34,146 nucleotides of DNA from an uncultured Bacteroidales bacterium (GTDB lineage Bacteria > Bacteroidota > Bacteroidia > Bacteroidales > Porphyromonadaceae), in contig CAMYPM010000018.1 in assembly GCA_947290775.1 (NCBI GenBank), positions 1-34,146 on the forward strand, in the 5' to 3' direction. This document shows positions 1 to 8,345 of the stretch, piece after piece. Under the pieces are notes generated by a model. That model was not told the DNA's origin. It made no database searches and saw only the letters and a program-made list of their open reading frames with translations. Each line of letters begins with the position of its first letter. The stretch's first letter is position 1. The translations under genes and the position numbers were made by a program.

Positions 1-20
1 CTATGTCTCAGTTGCGGATG

Positions 21-50
21 CAAAGGTAATACTTTTCTCTTTATAAACAA
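21..50 (-). promoter_or_regulatory. Bacteroidetes-type promoter reading off the left edge
   Basis: On the minus strand a TTG (50-48) is followed after 19 bases by TACCTTTG (28-21). This fits the Bacteroidetes housekeeping sigma consensus (TTTG, 19-20 bases, TAnnTTTG) well. Transcription would start about 5-7 bases further on and leave the window within a few bases, so the target gene lies outside. Confidence 0.6.
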
Positions 51-249
51 TACCCTCTGCCCTCTTCAGCAACCTCTTTTCCCTTTATATCTCCCTTTTC
101 TCCCTGTTAATCAACCCATTACGCAAATCAAATTAATTATTGAAAATACAACAATATGTAAATAATAGTACTAATGCATTTCCCTTTTCTTAGCACAGCA
201 AATCAATTTTCCGTTACTCAAGACTAACGTACATTTCCATAAAGATTGA

Positions 250-337
250 TTTTCCATTCCAAAGATATGCGTGCTCAATGGGAAGAGGTGGATGTTATCG
301 CATATAGGTATAGATGTTTCGTTTAAAAGACTATTGT
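250..337 (-). repeat. Degenerate 22-bp tandem repeat array (inverted copy)
   Basis: Read on the minus strand, four consecutive 22-base blocks (337-316, 315-294, 293-272, 271-250) can be laid over the consensus of the arrays at 11653 and 30165. The best part is the junction of the first two blocks: CTTTTAAACGAAAC followed by ATCTATACCT, close to the junction at 30187. The last two blocks are much worn, keeping mainly ATC, CTTT or GGAAA. The total, 88 bases, equals that of the two clear arrays. The first junction is convincing; the last two units are uncertain. Confidence 0.45.
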
Positions 338-408
338 GCACGAAAAACTGACCTCAAATATTTCATAGCTCATTTTATTAGAACGTTATTTGCATAACCA
401 AAAGGAGT

Positions 409-545
409 ATGAAAATTAAGTAGACAAGCAACATTTCACCCCTATTTACTGAGGCTTTGCCGAGTCAAGAAGGTCCGGAACAGGCAATGAGTTTCTAGAG
501 CTAATTGACAAGCTCATTGATTGGAGACCATTTCAAACATTTATC
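409..545 (+). pseudogene. Possible IS5-type transposase N-terminal remnant
   Basis: An ATG at 409 preceded by AAAGGAG opens a frame (MKIK) that meets TAG at 421 and resumes as TSNISPLFTEALPSQEG up to about 485. The adjoining frame then reads NEFLELIDKLIDWRPFQTFI at 486-545. The LIDWRPF stretch resembles the N-terminal region of IS5-family transposases, which often begin with a short leader and then a LID-W-P motif. A stop and one frameshift would be needed to join the pieces, and nothing recognisable follows, so any such gene is dead and truncated. The resemblance is from memory of the family only; chance cannot be ruled out over about 45 residues. Confidence 0.35.
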
Positions 546-547
546 TT

Positions 548-555
548 TATCTTTG
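548..555 (+). promoter_or_regulatory. Probable -7 element for the first LRR gene
   Basis: TATCTTTG matches the Bacteroidetes -7 consensus TAnnTTTG exactly. No good TTG lies at the usual distance upstream. A start near 562 would give a leader of about 80 bases before the ATG at 643. Confidence 0.45.
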
Positions 556-642
556 TTAGGTTAATGCTCAATAAAGTGATAGATAATAGAAATATAACAT
601 GCATAGATAGAACGACAAATATAGATATATAGATATATAGTT

Positions 643-1944
643 ATGAGAAAGAACATTACGCATTTACTGACCGCCTTTGCGGTGTTAGCTTTAGTGCCTG
701 CAACCTCTCTTTGTGGACAGAATGTAATAAAACTGACCACAGGGATTAGCGTAGGAAAAAAGATTGAGATAGAAATCACTGCCAAAGGAGCTCTTTCCAT
801 TGACGGTGTAAAGGAAAATGCTCAAGCCGGTTATCATTCCTACACGATTCAGAAACAGGATCTTACCATTACCGGAGACGTAACGGGACTGACCGTTTGG
901 GAGGCCAAGTTGACTGGGTTGGATATTTCTGGAAATACTCTTTTGGAAAGCGTTGATTGTAGTGATAACGAATTGGAGGCATTAGACTTAACCAAAAACA
1001 CGTCACTCAAAGAACTTCGTTGTCAGAAAAACAAAATCACAACTCTCGATCTAACACAATGCAAGAACTTGGAGCTTATTTATTGCTATAGCAATAAACT
1101 GCAAGCCCTCAACCTCAAGAACAACGATAAGCTTGCTACCATATACTGCGGTGGCAATACGCTTTCTTCTTTGGATGTATCAGGCTGCACAGCTCTGTCT
1201 CTTTTAGGTTGTGATAACGTTGGGATTGATGTGCTAGATGTTAGCAAGTGTACGAAATTGGTTACACTTTTCTGTCCCGAAAACAAACTAGCTTCCCTGG
1301 ATCTTTCAAATAACCCTGAGCTTATAAATGCATCTTGCTACGATAATAAGCTTACATCGCTCAACGTATCGGGCTGCAATAAGCTGGAAATGCTCGATGT
1401 CCATCAAAATATGCTTAACACTATGGAGCTTCCCAACTCCATAACGCTAAAAACGGTAGCGATTTACCTCAATAAGCTAAAGGAAGATGGAATGAAAAAG
1501 ATAGTTTCTACACTACCCAACTATTCCGGAAGTAAGGTTGATGTTAAACTGATCGTTCTTGACAGTATGAAACTTAAGAGTGATGGATCCACCGTTGACG
1601 AAAATGTTTTCAGCAAGGAAAATGTATCGGCAACAAAGGCTAAGAACTGGACACCTTACTACCGGATTGCGGAAGATACTTATAAGGAGTACACAGGAAC
1701 TACGGATATAAGCGAAATTTCCACTCAGGAAATAGTTGCTTTCCCCAACCCCGCTACAGCAAGCGTTCAAATGCGTGGGCTAAACCCCTGTTCTACAGTT
1801 ACCTTAAGGGATTTGAACGGAAATTTATTCTACGAAGCACAGAGCGATGCCGAAGGTAATGTCACTATTGATGTGGCGCGAGTGCCACGCGGATATTGTC
1901 TTTTGAATGCGAACGGCAAAACTATTCGTCTGTTGCTCCGATAG
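643..1944 (+). CDS. Secreted leucine-rich-repeat protein with T9SS sorting domain (InlJ-like)
   Basis: This is a 433-residue exported protein, probably surface-attached or released by type IX secretion. Residues 1-25 form a signal peptide ending near SLCG. Residues about 80-290 hold roughly nine to ten 21-residue repeats of the form LxxLxCxxNxLxxLDLS, with the cysteine at a fixed place as in the internalin-J type of LRR. The C-terminal 75 residues, from VAFPNPATASV through a Gly-rich turn (VPRGYCLL) to the basic end, are a type A sorting domain (Por secretion tail), which directs export by SprA and the rest of T9SS and is normally removed at the surface. P. gingivalis has related LRR-plus-tail proteins annotated as internalin-related and tied to biofilm formation. 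The start is the only ATG giving a clean signal peptide. A paralogue lies at 30430. The binding partner is unknown. Confidence 0.9.
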   Translation: MRKNITHLLTAFAVLALVPATSLCGQNVIKLTTGISVGKKIEIEITAKGALSIDGVKENAQAGYHSYTIQKQDLTITGDVTGLTVWEAKLTGLDISGNTLLESVDCSDNELEALDLTKNTSLKELRCQKNKITTLDLTQCKNLELIYCYSNKLQALNLKNNDKLATIYCGGNTLSSLDVSGCTALSLLGCDNVGIDVLDVSKCTKLVTLFCPENKLASLDLSNNPELINASCYDNKLTSLNVSGCNKLEMLDVHQNMLNTMELPNSITLKTVAIYLNKLKEDGMKKIVSTLPNYSGSKVDVKLIVLDSMKLKSDGSTVDENVFSKENVSATKAKNWTPYYRIAEDTYKEYTGTTDISEISTQEIVAFPNPATASVQMRGLNPCSTVTLRDLNGNLFYEAQSDAEGNVTIDVARVPRGYCLLNANGKTIRLLLR

Positions 1945-1990
1945 AGCGTTACGTTCTCCTTGCAACACCCTTTGCGAGAGCGAATAAATT

Positions 1991-2022
1991 AAGGGGAGAG
2001 CCTCAGGGCACTCCCCTTTTTT
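1991..2022 (+). terminator. Rho-independent terminator after the first LRR gene
   Basis: AAGGGGAG (1991-1998) pairs with CTCCCCTT (2011-2018) across a 12-base loop, and the stem runs into a T tract ending at 2022. It sits 47 bases after the stop codon. Confidence 0.85.
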
Positions 2023-2349
2023 CATTGTGATGTACCTAACTAAGCAATACATATAGCTTAGACCTTTTTCTCTCTTTCGTATGCTTTGTCGCTGTAAAAG
2101 GACAGGACAAAAAACTCTGAGATTACTACAAGGGTGACGGTGCCACATCTTCTTCGTCTGTAAGAGAAGGGTGCACGCTGCTGTACAACTTTACCTACGC
2201 ATTAGCGGATATGCGCATTCTCACCAGAGAATACCTTCACCCTCATTTGTGCGAATTGCTCCACAACCCCTTCTATTAACAGGTACAGATCCCCTTATGA
2301 AGCTCATACTCTCTGCGCCATTGAGGCAAAGATCAAGCCAAGTATAAGC
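2023..2349. other. Gap between two convergent genes
   Basis: This stretch separates the terminator of the plus-strand LRR gene from that of the minus-strand lipoprotein gene. Short reading frames here have no start context, no recognisable motifs and overlap the terminators. I see no gene, RNA or mobile element. Confidence 0.6.
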
Positions 2350-2379
2350 AAGCCCCCATTGCTCATACAATGGAGGCTT
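2350..2379 (-). terminator. Probable terminator of the modular lipoprotein gene
   Basis: On the minus strand AAGCCTCCATTG (2379-2368) pairs over twelve positions (one G-T) with CAATGGGGGCTT (2361-2350) around a six-base loop. It lies 20 bases after the stop of the 2400-3788 gene. The following bases (GCTTATACTT) are only moderately T-rich. Confidence 0.65.
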
Positions 2380-2399
2380 TGCTGCTTTGTAGCTAACTT

Positions 2400-3788
2400 T
2401 TATTCCGCATTCAAATCGCTGAACGCCACACCGAAGAAGCCACCGACTGCCATTACGTCTAACTGACAAAGACTATGCTTTGCCTCGTTAACGTACGAAG
2501 GCAGTGAGACACTCTTTTCTTTTGAATACACATAGCCGGCATCTTCCAATGCTTTCACAATAGAGGGAGAGTAAACTGTAGCCAGACTCTTTGCAACCAT
2601 TGTGACACCTATATAATCCTCATCAAAAATAAGAAGAGTGATCTTCTCAAAGTCCTTTGAATTAGTAGTAATCACCGGTATACCCATTTGCGGATCAGTC
2701 ATCATACTCACGAAATAGGGTTTCTTTTTGTACTGTGCAATCACTTCGGTTCCCGTCAACTGCCAATCATCTATCGGGAAGGGGAAATCCACTTTCTCTG
2801 GAATAATAAGATCCTCTTTTAAAGGAGCGTAATAGAAGTGTACTTCGGGAATAAAGTCGGCCTCTTTACCCTTTTCAGGCTTAATGTATAGACCTACACA
2901 GAGCGTACGCTCCTTATTATACAGAATGTGGTTAAGCTGTTGATCCACAGCTATAGTCGGTGCAAAGCCAAACTTTTTGAGGTATTCGGTGCATACGGCT
3001 TGTTCGGGGAAGGCTTCAGGCGTAAATTCCACTGAAGCTTCTTCAAGGAACATTTTGGTTTTCACATCAAACCAGTAGCGCACAGCCGGACGCTTAGCGT
3101 CTCCTGTTTTATATACATAAACGCCCTTGTCAGGTTTGGAGCGATCCGTATCCAGCGTATGTCCCAAACGCGCTTCAAAGAACTCCATCAGTTCCACTGT
3201 AACGCCTTTCGCCAGTAGTGGAATACCGAATGGTTCTTTATCAAGCATCGTCATTCGCCCCCAAGAGAAAGCATCTTGGTCACTCTTTAAATAGATAAGA
3301 CGATAAACTCCTTTCTCACTTGCTTTCTTATTAAGCGAATAGGAGAAGCCCGTAGAGGCATTTAGATATACAACCACATCCGGATTTACGGATAAGCTTG
3401 CTTCAGCCTTGTACTTCATAGCTTCCAAAGCTTTCAGCAGATCGGCTTCGCTCTTCATCGTCACGTTAGTAGCGGCATATCTGTAGTTACCTGCTTCATC
3501 GAGGTAATAATCAATTGTTTGTGCCACTTTAGTGGCTTTTACCTGTACGCTAATCTGCCGTTTGGCTTCATCGTAGGTAGCTGCGTTACCTCGAGCTTTC
3601 TCGGCACTTATCAAATCGTTGGCCAGTGCTCCCAGATTTTCTAAGGGATTAGCAAATGTTACCACCTGTTCTACAGGAGGGGTCGGTGGAACCACAGGAG
3701 GGGTCGGGTCGGGTTCACTTCCTTTGCATCCAAAGAGGAGCAAGGATGCCGCCAAAGCAAGGGCGGCGATAGTCAAATTCTGTTTCAT
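2400..3788 (-). CDS. Unrecognised lipoprotein with three similar modules
   Basis: This is a 462-residue lipoprotein. A hydrophobic signal ends in the lipobox LLFGC with Cys21, followed by a Pro-rich linker (about 24-40) that would hold the rest off the membrane. I do not recognise the family. Three stretches look alike, at about residues 117-155, 266-303 and 409-457. Each has an amphipathic helix with Leu/Ala ending in a Gly-Phe/Tyr or Lys-Tyr pair, then a Tyr-Leu/Val-Asn or Tyr-Asn spot and a hydrophobic strand. Their spacing of about 145 residues suggests a triplicated domain. The coding DNA of the linker carries a 14-base direct repeat near 3673-3710, a possible site of length change. The gene is monocistronic, with its own terminator, divergent from no other gene and upstream of the pho cluster's 3' end. 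Function unknown; a surface-exposed or periplasmic lipoprotein is all that can be said. Confidence 0.8.
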   Translation of the reverse strand: MKQNLTIAALALAASLLLFGCKGSEPDPTPPVVPPTPPVEQVVTFANPLENLGALANDLISAEKARGNAATYDEAKRQISVQVKATKVAQTIDYYLDEAGNYRYAATNVTMKSEADLLKALEAMKYKAEASLSVNPDVVVYLNASTGFSYSLNKKASEKGVYRLIYLKSDQDAFSWGRMTMLDKEPFGIPLLAKGVTVELMEFFEARLGHTLDTDRSKPDKGVYVYKTGDAKRPAVRYWFDVKTKMFLEEASVEFTPEAFPEQAVCTEYLKKFGFAPTIAVDQQLNHILYNKERTLCVGLYIKPEKGKEADFIPEVHFYYAPLKEDLIIPEKVDFPFPIDDWQLTGTEVIAQYKKKPYFVSMMTDPQMGIPVITTNSKDFEKITLLIFDEDYIGVTMVAKSLATVYSPSIVKALEDAGYVYSKEKSVSLPSYVNEAKHSLCQLDVMAVGGFFGVAFSDLNAE

Positions 3789-4115
3789 ATCACTTAAATT
3801 AATCTTGTTTTCTACGTCACCTATTTTTGTTTGACCTTTCTCTAACGTAAAGTTACTATTTTTCCTAAAAGAAACACATCCTTTGTCCTATATTACACAA
3901 TTGACCTATAAAATATGCACAAACAAAGCAAAGCGACATACGATCAAAGGAATATTAGATACAAAAAAGCATTGAAGAAAGAGATTCGTCCGAGACTATA
4001 AACATGCTTCACACCTCCCAATGCCCATTTAGCGCATCAGGAGGTGTGTTTTCCGTCCCTCTCAGTGGACTCTTTTTCGAATGTAGAGCTAAAGCGTATT
4101 TATAAAAGGAGTGCG
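3789..4115. other. Intergenic region between phoR-like gene and lipoprotein gene
   Basis: AT-rich, with no supportable gene. On the minus strand TAACTTTA (about 3856-3849) is one mismatch from the Bacteroidetes -7 element and could serve the lipoprotein gene. The right part holds the hairpin described at 4010-4048. Confidence 0.5.
4010..4048. terminator. Strong hairpin downstream of the pst/pho cluster
   Basis: CACACCTCC (4010-4018) pairs perfectly with GGAGGTGTG (4040-4048), and an inner ATGC/GCAT pair extends the stem. It lies about 68 bases after the phoR-like stop. The T-rich side (TTTTCC) follows on the plus strand, while the minus-strand tail is weak, so its use as terminator of the pho cluster is likely but not clear-cut. 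Confidence 0.5.
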
Positions 4116-5951
4116 CTACAAGGCTTCATCCTCTGCGCTCAAAGTCTCCGTAGTGCTCTGCTTCCCATTGACAGATATAAAGTGCGACTCCTTAGCAATA
4201 GAAAAGAAAATCTCTAAACCACCGGCAGGGCGATCCTTCGCTTGAATTTCGCCTCCGTGAAAGAGTACGGCATTCTTCACTATGGACAATCCCAATCCAC
4301 TACCTCCATCGGAGCGACTACGTCCTTCGCTCATACGGTAAAAGCGATCAAATATTTTGCCAATGTTTTTCTTATCCTTTACTCCCACACCATTGTCCGC
4401 AAAAAGGAAGTAATGAAAGTCATTGTCTTCCATGGTTTGTCGAACCTCAATGTGGCTCCCCATCCCTGCATACTTGATACTATTCTCCACCAAATTGCGA
4501 AATATGGTATAAAGGAGTGAGCGATTGCCATAAACCATTAGATCATCGGGTATCGCATTCTCCAGTGTCATTTGCGAAGCCTTCAGTGGGTCTTCCAGAT
4601 CCCGAGAGACCTCCGAAACGACCTCGCTCATACACACATTGTCTTTGTCATACAGTTCACCGGCATCTTCCAACTTATTGATTGTAGATACATCACTGAT
4701 CAACTCAGAGAGGCGCAAGAGCTGCGAATAGCTACGCTCCAAAAAATAGGTTCGTTTCTCCTCAGAAAGGTCTACACCTGAAAGAAGAGTCTCTATAAAG
4801 CCGCGAATACAACTAACCGGAGTACGCAATTCATGCGCAATACTATTAGTCATCTCATACTTAAGGCGTCTATTCTGCTCTATCTGCGTGATATTTGTCA
4901 GCACTATTTCAAAGGAACCATCCGGGAAGCACTGTCCACGCACCTCAAAGTGTCGATTTTCTTTTGTCACCTTGTATTTAAGGAGTGATCCCTCACGCTT
5001 AGAAATAAAGCGTTTGATCGGAGTCAGCTCGGGAGTATCGAGTATGCGCTCATCAATAATAAAAGTAGGCTCATCCAGCATACTATTAAGTAACTGTACA
5101 AAGTGGCTATTCGCATAAGTATATTCGTTCTTTTCGCTGAAGAAAGCTATTCCCTCCCCACTATGGGAGAAGTGGCTCAATAGTTTCTCGCGTTCCTCTT
5201 TTGCCTCTTTGTTGTACTGATCTATTTTGCGGAAAGTCGTTTTGATCTGCTCTCCCAGCTCCCCTATCTCAGTGTCTGGAAACTGCACGCTGTAGTCAAA
5301 GCTACCCTTTTCATTTGCACTCTCCACAAAGCCTTGCAGCACACGTATAGACTTAGTCAAGCGATCTGTAAAAAAGTAGACCGCTAAGAAAGCCAGGATC
5401 GAGAGTGCGAGGATAAAATAGAGGAAGAGGCCACTTGAGGCTGCAATACCCTTATACTTAATCTCATAAGGAAGGGCAGTGCGTACAAAGTAGTCGGGGT
5501 ATGCTTTAGCAAAGTAAAATAGCTCCTTGTCGATAGAGGCACTATGACGACTACTGAAACCCACACCCTTAATGCGCGCTTGTACAATCTCCGGACGCTC
5601 AAAGTGGTTTTCCATACTACCCTGGCTCTTTTCATTATCGAAGATTACCTCTCCATCGTTGTAAATAACGGTAATCCGAAGCGAATCGGGCAGCAAGCGA
5701 CCAATTGACTCAAAGTGCTCTATTGGAGGCATTTTCTCTCGTAAGAGGGTTGAATCCGTATGTGCCGCTTCCTGCCAGGAGCTTATGGAAGCATTGATCA
5801 AATCGGTATAGTCCTCCATTTTACCGAAGAGTGCTTCGGTACGAAAGCGTTTTTCTTCGTTGTGCTGAAAAATGATGATAGCAGCACCAAACGCAATGAA
5901 CAAGACTGCGGAGAAAAGCGTCGCTTGTGTACGATAATTAAAGTGCAGCAT
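4116..5951 (-). CDS. phoR: Phosphate-regulon-type sensor histidine kinase
   Basis: This is a membrane histidine kinase that should phosphorylate the response regulator encoded just before it. I chose the ATG at 5951 (611 residues) rather than a longer frame back to 6002, because it starts right before the first membrane segment (about 10-28) and avoids overlap with phoB. A periplasmic domain of about 145 residues follows, then a second membrane segment (about 173-194), HAMP (to about 245) and a PAS-like region (about 255-355). The HisKA box contains SIAHELRTP with His373 as phosphorylation site. The ATPase part shows the N box NLVENSIKYAG, then DNGVGV and GGSGLGLSIV. In E. coli PhoR the periplasmic domain is short, so this protein may sense something itself as well as read PstSCAB-PhoU state. 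The gene is last of the cluster, 20 bases after phoB. Confidence 0.85.
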   Translation of the reverse strand: MLHFNYRTQATLFSAVLFIAFGAAIIIFQHNEEKRFRTEALFGKMEDYTDLINASISSWQEAAHTDSTLLREKMPPIEHFESIGRLLPDSLRITVIYNDGEVIFDNEKSQGSMENHFERPEIVQARIKGVGFSSRHSASIDKELFYFAKAYPDYFVRTALPYEIKYKGIAASSGLFLYFILALSILAFLAVYFFTDRLTKSIRVLQGFVESANEKGSFDYSVQFPDTEIGELGEQIKTTFRKIDQYNKEAKEEREKLLSHFSHSGEGIAFFSEKNEYTYANSHFVQLLNSMLDEPTFIIDERILDTPELTPIKRFISKREGSLLKYKVTKENRHFEVRGQCFPDGSFEIVLTNITQIEQNRRLKYEMTNSIAHELRTPVSCIRGFIETLLSGVDLSEEKRTYFLERSYSQLLRLSELISDVSTINKLEDAGELYDKDNVCMSEVVSEVSRDLEDPLKASQMTLENAIPDDLMVYGNRSLLYTIFRNLVENSIKYAGMGSHIEVRQTMEDNDFHYFLFADNGVGVKDKKNIGKIFDRFYRMSEGRSRSDGGSGLGLSIVKNAVLFHGGEIQAKDRPAGGLEIFFSIAKESHFISVNGKQSTTETLSAEDEAL

Positions 5952-5971
5952 TACAGTATGAGCATTTAAGG

Positions 5972-6700
5972 TTAGTTGCCACCCTCTGTCTCCGAGAGAC
6001 AATATCCGAAACCGCTTCGATTGATAATAGCAAGAGAAGCGTTTTTCAGTTTTTTGCGAAGTCGCGTTATATGCACATCCACTGTACGCTCCATTACGTA
6101 GCTCTCGTCACGCCATACCTTGTCGAGTATTTCGCTACGCGAATACACTCTATCAGGCTGCGAGGCGAGAAGAATCAGAATCTCCAGCTCTTTTTTGGTG
6201 AGTATTACCTCTTCTCCATTGAGTAGTGTACGCTTCGCCATGAGATCTATCTCAAGGTTTCCCACACATATTTTACTGCCGGAGCTATTCGTGTCTACAG
6301 GCGCTATATCCCTACTACGATGAAGCACTGCATGTACTCTTGCTTGCAACTCTTTTACGCTAAAGGGCTTAGAAATATAGTCATCTGCTCCAAGGCTAAA
6401 TCCGGTAAGTAGGTCATTCTCGGTATCCTTTGCCGTAAGGAAGATAATCGGCATATCCAGTTTGCGTTCCTTACGTATTACCTCAGCCAACTTAAATCCG
6501 TTCATTCCGGGCATCATAACGTCCAGTAGGAGGAGATTATATTGGGTAAGATCCTTAGCCAAAGCCTCTTCTGCAGATGAAGCCCGATCTATTTTATACC
6601 CTTGGCTCTCTAAATTGAAGGTTAGGATTTCCAGTAAATCCTCTTCATCATCCACGATTAGGATGCTATAGAGTTCTTTCTCGTTATTCTTCACAGACAT
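5972..6700 (-). CDS. phoB: OmpR/PhoB-family response regulator
   Basis: This is a 242-residue DNA-binding response regulator. The receiver domain (1-120) has the acidic pair Asp17-Asp18, the phosphorylation site Asp60 in LLLLDVMMPG, Thr89 and Lys111 in ISKPF. The C-terminal half is a winged-helix domain with the usual RTVDVHITRLRKKL recognition segment. Its place between phoU (5 bases) and the kinase gene (20 bases) points to control of the phosphate regulon, including this cluster, though the sequence itself only proves the OmpR/PhoB class. Length is normal for the family. Confidence 0.85.
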   Translation of the reverse strand: MSVKNNEKELYSILIVDDEEDLLEILTFNLESQGYKIDRASSAEEALAKDLTQYNLLLLDVMMPGMNGFKLAEVIRKERKLDMPIIFLTAKDTENDLLTGFSLGADDYISKPFSVKELQARVHAVLHRSRDIAPVDTNSSGSKICVGNLEIDLMAKRTLLNGEEVILTKKELEILILLASQPDRVYSRSEILDKVWRDESYVMERTVDVHITRLRKKLKNASLAIINRSGFGYCLSETEGGN

Positions 6701-6705
6701 AATAT

Positions 6706-7416
6706 TTACATTTCATCATTAGCAGCCGAAGCTATACTCACGTGGCGGGCATTCTTACCCTCGGCGTGATAGATGGCTGATTCAGCTATGTTAGTGGCAT
6801 TATCACCGATACGCTCAATATTATAGGAGATTGTATTAAAGATAAGTGCAGTACGAATTGCCGTGGGGCCTTTGTCCCCACCCTCAATCAGTACAGGGAT
6901 ATCGTCGCATATACTCCTATGCTCTGTATCAATATCGAGGTCGCGCACTATTACATCTCTTGCCAAGGCTGTATCTCCCACAGTAAAAGCTACGATGGCA
7001 TCCTCTACCATCTTAACAGCAAGCATCAACTGCCGAGACAAGCGAGGGGCTATTTGGTCCGCCAACTCTGTATCGTAGGATATTTGTGGGCTCACCATAC
7101 CTATATTAAGCAAAAGATCTGCGATACGCTCCAGAAAGCCCGTGGCATCAATATAGGCAAACATACGTCTACTCTCAGCCGCACGAGGAGTATAGAGTAC
7201 AATCCCATTGATCACCTCCGTGCGAATCTTCACTTCCAAACTATCCACCACGGTCTCATTGGTTTCCATCTCAGCTTCCTTATCTTCATAGGAAGCCTCA
7301 CGATTGAAAAGCGTGTACACTAATTGCGCCTGTTGACTGATGATCTTAGAAAGTACATTGAAATTCTCTCTAATCAACAGATGCTGACGCTCTAAATTGG
7401 ATTGCAAGCCTGCCAT
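6706..7416 (-). CDS. phoU: Phosphate signalling protein PhoU
   Basis: PhoU is a cytoplasmic all-helical protein that links the Pst transporter to the PhoR kinase and holds the system off when phosphate is plentiful. The 236 residues match the usual length and the two-times-three-helix pattern, with the repeated acidic/hydrophobic helix segments seen here as RIADLLLNIGM and RIGDNATNIAES, which in PhoU proteins bind metal. It follows pstB by 75 bases and precedes phoB by 5, the normal setting. The ATG at 7416 is the only sensible start. Confidence 0.9.
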   Translation of the reverse strand: MAGLQSNLERQHLLIRENFNVLSKIISQQAQLVYTLFNREASYEDKEAEMETNETVVDSLEVKIRTEVINGIVLYTPRAAESRRMFAYIDATGFLERIADLLLNIGMVSPQISYDTELADQIAPRLSRQLMLAVKMVEDAIVAFTVGDTALARDVIVRDLDIDTEHRSICDDIPVLIEGGDKGPTAIRTALIFNTISYNIERIGDNATNIAESAIYHAEGKNARHVSIASAANDEM

Positions 7417-7491
7417 GATAATTCTTTTCGTTCTGCTAAATAGTTCTAAGTAAAGGAATACTGTTGCTTATCATCATTACAAATGTACAAA

Positions 7492-8331
7492 TTAACCGAA
7501 TTGCCCCGAGAGGTACTGCTCCGTCCGCTTGTCCGCAGGATTAGTAAACATCTTATCGGTATAGTCATACTCAATAAGCTTACCAAGGTACATGAACATG
7601 GACCTATCGGAGATCCGCGCTGCTTGGCCCATATTGTGGGTAACAATAACAATAGCGATCTCTTTCTTCAACTCCAAAATAAGTTCTTCGATACGCTTTG
7701 TGGCAATTGGATCCAACGCACTGGTAGGCTCATCCATCAGCAACACATCAGGACGTAGAGCCATAGCCCGAGCTATACAGAGTCGCTGCTGCTGTCCTCC
7801 GGAGAGGAATGAGCCCTTCTTATCCAAGGTATCTTTTACTTCATCCCATAGTGCTACACTACGGAGACTCTCTTCAAGTATCTGTTCCCTTTCATGCTTT
7901 GACACCCGAATGCCGTTAAGCTTGTACCCGGCCATTACATTGTCGGCAATGCTCATTGTGGGAAAAGGGTTAGGTTGCTGAAAGACCATTCCCGCCATTC
8001 GACGCACCTCCATCGGTTCTTTGGTGGTGATATCTTCATTTCGAATAAATATTTTCCCTGTTACCGTGATCTCTTTATAGAGAGAGTGCATCCGATTGAT
8101 CGCTCGCAAGAGCGTGCTCTTACCACATCCACTGGGACCCATAATGGCGGTTATCTCATGGTCGTATATACCTGCAGAGACCGAGTCAATAGCCTTCTTT
8201 CCCTGTTGATAAGATACGGAGAGATCTTCAATACGCACGATCAGGTCGTTATTATCCAAATGCTCGTGTGATGCCACATCGGAGTCAAGAGGCTTATATT
8301 CCTGAGTATTTAGGGAGGGATTAGTTTCCAT
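7492..8331 (-). CDS. pstB: Phosphate ABC transporter ATPase PstB
   Basis: This is the ATPase that powers phosphate import through PstC-PstA. With the ATG at 8331 it has 279 residues; a frame from a TTG at 8340 would add three. Walker A is GPSGCGKS (65-72), the Q loop lies in MVFQQPNPFP near 118, the signature is LSGGQQQR from 176, Walker B is VLLMDE (196-201) and the switch His is about 232 in THNM. The PNPFP after the Q loop is characteristic of PstB. The gene follows pstA by 14 bases. Confidence 0.95.
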   Translation of the reverse strand: METNPSLNTQEYKPLDSDVASHEHLDNNDLIVRIEDLSVSYQQGKKAIDSVSAGIYDHEITAIMGPSGCGKSTLLRAINRMHSLYKEITVTGKIFIRNEDITTKEPMEVRRMAGMVFQQPNPFPTMSIADNVMAGYKLNGIRVSKHEREQILEESLRSVALWDEVKDTLDKKGSFLSGGQQQRLCIARAMALRPDVLLMDEPTSALDPIATKRIEELILELKKEIAIVIVTHNMGQAARISDRSMFMYLGKLIEYDYTDKMFTNPADKRTEQYLSGQFG

Positions 8332-8345
8332 TACGCACAAAATAA

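Larger units (their letters stand above)
1..642. other. Intergenic region upstream of the first LRR gene
   Basis: No intact gene is visible on either strand. The region is AT-rich. It holds an outward promoter at its left end, a degenerate 22-bp repeat array near 250-337, a probable transposase remnant near 409-545, and a TAnnTTTG promoter element at 548-555 followed by the short AT-rich leader of the LRR gene. Positions 60-240 show nothing beyond pyrimidine-rich and AT-rich DNA. Confidence 0.6.

Noticed and set aside
3831..3875. Fourth 22-bp repeat array
   Set aside because: Two blocks (TTGACCTTTC..., and one ending GAAAC) recall the repeat unit, but the second block is 23 bases and the match is too weak in this AT-rich DNA.
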